Assembly: GCA_903861055.1 (NCBI GenBank)
Contig: CAIOSU010000317.1
Span: forward strand, 1-10,114
DNA from: an uncultured bacterium
GTDB lineage: Bacteria > Bacteroidota > Bacteroidia > Chitinophagales > CAIOSU01
Direction of reading: 5' to 3'
Length of the DNA stretch: 10,114 nucleotides
The notes beneath the pieces were generated by a model that was given only the letters and a program-made list of their open reading frames with translations, ran no database searches and was not told where the DNA came from. The position numbers and the translations under genes were made by a program. This document shows, in pieces, positions 7,320 through 10,114 of the stretch. Every line of letters begins with the position of its first letter. Position 1 is the stretch's first letter.

Positions 7320-7754
7320 TTGAAGCCCACACCTAGATACATTAGTAGTTTGTTATTGGTAGCGCTGATGCTCGCCAGCAACATTGGTATCGGTATATAC
7401 GAGCACACTTGCTTAGTTACAGGTCAAAAGGGCATAAGCTTTTTTGCTGTTTCGGGCACTGCGGTAAGCAGCAACCATGCATGCTGTGCATCTGTTGCAG
7501 TAGCAGCAACCGAATCTAATACTGCGAACAACTGTTGTCAAGAAACCGCAAGCTACCACCAACTAGATATACCCCAGCTCACAGATGACCATTTTAGCTA
7601 CCAACAGTCGCTATTGCCAGTTATGGGCGTCGTAGCACTTCCCAATATCGATTTGGCATTTTCCGAGCTTTCGGCATTGTTGCCCCAATACAACAACCCA
7701 CCACCGCCCAGCAACAAGCGTCGCGTAGCGCAGTTGCAAGTGTATATATTATGA
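7320..7754 (+). CDS. Cys-pair exported protein resembling the HYC_CC_PP family
   Basis: The product has 144 residues and starts at TTG 7320; this gives a sensible signal peptide (MKPTPRYISSLLLVALMLAS...). The next in-frame ATG (codon 17) would remove most of it. The predicted mature part carries EHTC (C31), HACC (C55, C56), NCC (C72, C73), H80 and H91, then PPPP at 127-130 and a short C-terminal tail ending QLQVYIL. This order, His-x-Cys then CC pairs then a proline run followed by a hydrophobic end, matches the HYC_CC_PP family, small proteins of Bacteroidota commonly encoded beside TonB-dependent receptors. Here the first motif is HTC instead of HYC. The Cys/His pattern suggests metal binding or disulfides in the envelope; that is inference. 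The receptor gene follows 61 bases downstream, suggesting an operon. No Shine-Dalgarno is seen, and the start codon is uncertain. Confidence 0.72.
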   Translation: MKPTPRYISSLLLVALMLASNIGIGIYEHTCLVTGQKGISFFAVSGTAVSSNHACCASVAVAATESNTANNCCQETASYHQLDIPQLTDDHFSYQQSLLPVMGVVALPNIDLAFSELSALLPQYNNPPPPSNKRRVAQLQVYIL

Positions 7755-7761
7755 GTCTATG

Positions 7762-7807
7762 TTAAAATGAGCGTGCCAGTCGTTACCTGGCTGTTTTTTC
7801 ATTTTAA
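7762..7807. terminator. long interrupted hairpin between the Cys-pair gene and the receptor gene (possible attenuator)
   Basis: TTAAAATGA (7762-7770) is perfectly complementary to TCATTTTAA (7799-7807). Nested inside, GCCAG (7775-7779) pairs with CTGGC (7787-7791) over a 7-nt loop, followed by TGTTTTTT. The inner stem plus T-run resembles a weak intrinsic terminator, while the outer AT-rich stem would sequester the T-run. It starts 8 bases after one stop codon and ends 9 bases before the next ATG. It could lower receptor expression relative to the upstream gene. Confidence 0.45.
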
Positions 7808-7815
7808 TATACACC

Positions 7816-10050
7816 ATGATGAGTTGTAGAATAATGTCTTTACCTGCCCTAATGCTATTAGGCTGCTTTGCAGCCCAGGCACAGGTTATTGAAGGTTATG
7901 TGCAAGAGAGTGCGGCTGAGGGTAAGTTGCCCGTTTATAGTGCCAACGTATATTGGCTAAACACTACCATAGGCACCACCACCAATGCCGAAGGGTACTT
8001 CAGCATTGAGTCGTACCCAGAACAAACCCAGTTGGTAATTAGCTATATCGGGTTCAGTAACGATACCTTTACCGTGAGACCTGGCGATAAACTGGAGGTG
8101 TTGCTAAGCAAACCCAAACAACTGGATATAGCCACCATTGAGGCTACTAAAAGTGGTACCAATTATAGCACTACCAGTGCTATAAATAGCATTACGCTAT
8201 CAGAAAAAGAATTTAAGAAGGCTGCTTGCTGCAACCTTTCGGAAAGCTTTGAAACCGATGCCGCAGTTGACGTAAACTTTGCCGATGGCGTTACAGGCGC
8301 TAAGGTTATCCGCATGTTGGGTTTGGATGGCATTTATACCCAACTGATGATTGAGAATATACCGAGCATCCGTGGCTTGGGGCGCACTTATGGTATGGCT
8401 CACTTGCCCGGCACTTGGCTAGAGAGCGTGCAGATAAGCAAAGGGGTGGGCACTGTAGTTAATGGCTACGAGGCCATGGTTGGGCAAATAAATATTGAGC
8501 TTAAAAAACCCGATGAAGCCGATAGGCTGCATGTGAATGTATATGCCAACCATATGGGCAGGAGTGAAGTAAACCTGAACTTGGCCAATGAATTCAATAA
8601 AAAACTGAGTACCTTATTGATGGTGCATGGCAGCGCCTTCCGCACCCGAACAGATATGAACCACGACGGTTTTTTGGATATTCCGCTCAACCAGCAAGTG
8701 AACATAATGAACCGCTGGTCTTATTTTAACAAAGGTTGGGAGGTGCAAGGAGCCGTTCGCGGCTTGTACGAAGGCCGCATAGGTGGGCAAAAGCTATTTG
8801 ACCCTAAACTATCGCGCAGCGAGCAGCCATATTACGGCATGGATCTTACCACCAATCGGTACGAGGGCTTTTTGAAAACAGGTCGTGTGTTTGATAAAGG
8901 CATCAATAGAAGTATGGGTTGGATAAACGAAGTAGCCTACCATCAAATGCAGGGTTTCTTTGGTAATAACGATTACAAGGGAAAGAATACCCACTATTAT
9001 TCCAACCTTATCTTCCAGACCAACATCAATAATACCAATCATCAACTAAAGACTGGAGCGAGCTTTTTACTGGATGACTACCGTGAGCAATTCAGTAATT
9101 TGGACCTTAAGCGCCGTGAGTTGGTTCCAGGGGTATTTGGCGAGTATCAATATACGCACCTTACCGTGTTTACTCTTTTGGCAGGTATGCGCGTTGATTA
9201 TCACAACCTGTATGGGGTTTTTGCCACGCCAAGGCTGCACTTAAAGTATAGCCCAAAGGAGATGACCACCTTCCGGGCATCGGCAGGGCGGGGTTATAGG
9301 GTAGCCAGCATATTGGCCGAAAATACCAACGTGTTGGTTAGTTCTAGGCAAATTGAAGTGGCCGAAAAGCTACAGCCCGAGGAAAGTTGGACTTTTGGCG
9401 GAAGCTTTACCCAAAAATGGCTGTATAAAAACCGTGAGTACAGCGTCAATGTCGACTTTTATCGCACGGAGTTTACCAACCAAGTAGTGCTCGATTTGGA
9501 TGCAGACCGCAACAAGTCTATCTTTTATAACCTCAATGGGCGCTCTTATGCCAATAGCTTTCAAATTGAAGTAATAGGGGAGGTGCTACGGGGTTTAGAG
9601 TTGAGGTTGGCTTACAAATTCAATGATGTAAAAACTACTTATAACGGTAAGTTGGAGGCGCGCTTGTTTACGCCGCGCCATGCTGGGCAGTTCAATGTTG
9701 GCTACACCACCCGCAATAAGCGTTGGTTGTTTGATTTTACGGCCCAAATGAATGGCCGTGCCAGGCTTCCATCCAGCTTCAGCAGCGGTGAGCTAAACCT
9801 ATCAGGCGATTACTCGCCAGTATATGTAGTGCTGAATGCACAAATCACTCGCATCTGGAAACAGTGGGAAGTATATGTGGGTGGCGAGAATTTAACGGGT
9901 TATAAGCAACATAACCCCATTATTGCTGCCGATAGGCCCTTCAGTACCGAATTTGACGCTTCCTCTATTTGGGGGCCGATATTTGGTCAAATGGCTTATG
10001 TTGGCGTAAGGTTTACTATACCACATAAGCATGGGGGTGAGAAAAAATAA
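7816..10050 (+). CDS. TonB-dependent outer-membrane receptor with carboxypeptidase-regulatory-like domain
   Basis: This 744-residue outer-membrane transporter takes up a substrate using TonB/ExbBD energy. Residues 1-22 are a signal peptide ending AQA before Q23. Residues 24-107 form a carboxypeptidase-regulatory-like beta-sandwich (VIEGYVQ..., TTTNAEGYFSIES, ISYIGF). The plug covers about 125-233, with ACCNLSESFETDAAVDV, GAKVIRMLGLDGIYTQLMIE, NIPSIRGL and VNGYEAMVGQINIELKKP. The remainder is a 22-strand-type barrel with many aromatic strand ends; the last strand, YVGVRFTI, is followed by a charged tail containing HKHGG. The ACC-NLSESFE plug subgroup is typically found beside HYC_CC_PP proteins and often a heavy-metal-associated (HMA) protein, which points to a metal or metallophore substrate; this is inference. 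It is not a SusC: no SusD partner follows. Length is normal for an intact receptor. ATG 7816 is chosen because it gives the signal peptide. Confidence 0.92.
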   Translation: MMSCRIMSLPALMLLGCFAAQAQVIEGYVQESAAEGKLPVYSANVYWLNTTIGTTTNAEGYFSIESYPEQTQLVISYIGFSNDTFTVRPGDKLEVLLSKPKQLDIATIEATKSGTNYSTTSAINSITLSEKEFKKAACCNLSESFETDAAVDVNFADGVTGAKVIRMLGLDGIYTQLMIENIPSIRGLGRTYGMAHLPGTWLESVQISKGVGTVVNGYEAMVGQINIELKKPDEADRLHVNVYANHMGRSEVNLNLANEFNKKLSTLLMVHGSAFRTRTDMNHDGFLDIPLNQQVNIMNRWSYFNKGWEVQGAVRGLYEGRIGGQKLFDPKLSRSEQPYYGMDLTTNRYEGFLKTGRVFDKGINRSMGWINEVAYHQMQGFFGNNDYKGKNTHYYSNLIFQTNINNTNHQLKTGASFLLDDYREQFSNLDLKRRELVPGVFGEYQYTHLTVFTLLAGMRVDYHNLYGVFATPRLHLKYSPKEMTTFRASAGRGYRVASILAENTNVLVSSRQIEVAEKLQPEESWTFGGSFTQKWLYKNREYSVNVDFYRTEFTNQVVLDLDADRNKSIFYNLNGRSYANSFQIEVIGEVLRGLELRLAYKFNDVKTTYNGKLEARLFTPRHAGQFNVGYTTRNKRWLFDFTAQMNGRARLPSSFSSGELNLSGDYSPVYVVLNAQITRIWKQWEVYVGGENLTGYKQHNPIIAADRPFSTEFDASSIWGPIFGQMAYVGVRFTIPHKHGGEKK

Positions 10051-10053
10051 AAA

Positions 10054-10086
10054 AGCGAAGGGCGTGCATGTTGCACGCCCTTCGCT
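10054..10086 (-). terminator. intrinsic terminator for a convergent minus-strand gene
   Basis: A perfect 15-bp stem (10054-10068 with 10072-10086) closes a 3-nt loop (TGT). The A-rich run is on its left (10041-10053), so on the minus strand the stem is followed by TTTATTTTTTC; on the plus strand it is followed by TCAACC..., without a T-tract. It therefore works best on the minus strand, although it may also stop transcripts of the receptor gene, whose stop codon lies just to its left. Confidence 0.8.
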
Positions 10087-10100
10087 CAACCAACCTTTTC

Positions 10101-10114
10101 TCACTTCTTTTGCC
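10101..10114 (-). CDS. possible 3' end of a convergent gene (partial)
   Basis: Read on the minus strand, CAA AAG AAG TGA (10112 down to 10101) would encode ...QKK followed by a stop, 14 bases before a minus-strand terminator. Only three codons are visible, so the call rests on the terminator orientation. No family can be proposed. Confidence 0.2.

Noticed and set aside
7816..7884. LLGC in the receptor's signal sequence as a lipoprotein box.
   Set aside because: The second position is Leu, which fits a lipobox poorly, and a normal signal-peptidase I site (AQA before Q23) follows. TonB-dependent receptors are barrels, not lipoproteins.
7816..10050. SusC-like polysaccharide receptor.
   Set aside because: The length (744 residues) is short for SusC, no SusD gene follows, and the plug motifs and Cys-pair neighbour fit a different receptor subgroup.

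Overview
The window looks like chromosomal DNA of a Bacteroidota bacterium, possibly of the Chitinophagales/Sphingobacteriales type, although the order cannot be fixed from this sequence. The evidence is a giant secreted protein with a C-terminal type IX secretion (T9SS) sorting domain, a PID-CTERM-like mini-protein, a TonB-dependent receptor with an N-terminal carboxypeptidase-regulatory-like domain, genes without Shine-Dalgarno sequences, and promoter-like sites of the Bacteroidota form TTG-N~20-TAnnTTTG. All complete genes are on the + strand.

Layout. Bases 1-54 may be the last 17 codons of an upstream gene. Bases 55-430 are non-coding: they hold degenerate copies of an intergenic repeat and a good candidate promoter (348-378). 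Bases 431-6796 encode a 2121-residue modular adhesin-like surface protein (signal peptide, two copies of a jelly-roll/Ig/Ig/FN3 super-module, a concanavalin-like domain, a beta-rich region, PKD, T9SS sorting domain). At 6859-7068 a 69-residue protein consists almost wholly of a signal peptide, eight prolines and a PID-CTERM-like sorting/anchor segment. A strong intrinsic terminator (7092-7126) closes this block.

The second block runs from about 7130 to 10050. A possible promoter region (7140-7178) and a short tandem repeat precede a 144-residue Cys-pair protein resembling the HYC_CC_PP family (7320-7754). A 61-bp gap able to fold into a long hairpin follows, and then a 744-residue TonB-dependent outer-membrane receptor (7816-10050). 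The pairing of these last two families recurs in Bacteroidota and is suspected of handling metal ions; the substrate is not proven by anything seen here. A perfect hairpin at 10054-10086 has its T-tract on the minus strand and so probably terminates a convergent gene lying beyond the right edge.

No RNA gene, CRISPR array, transposase or phage gene was recognised. The most interesting items are the duplicated super-module and mosaic codon usage of the giant gene, the almost payload-free PID-CTERM mini-protein beside a T9SS client, and the atypical HYC-like gene with its hairpin-separated receptor.
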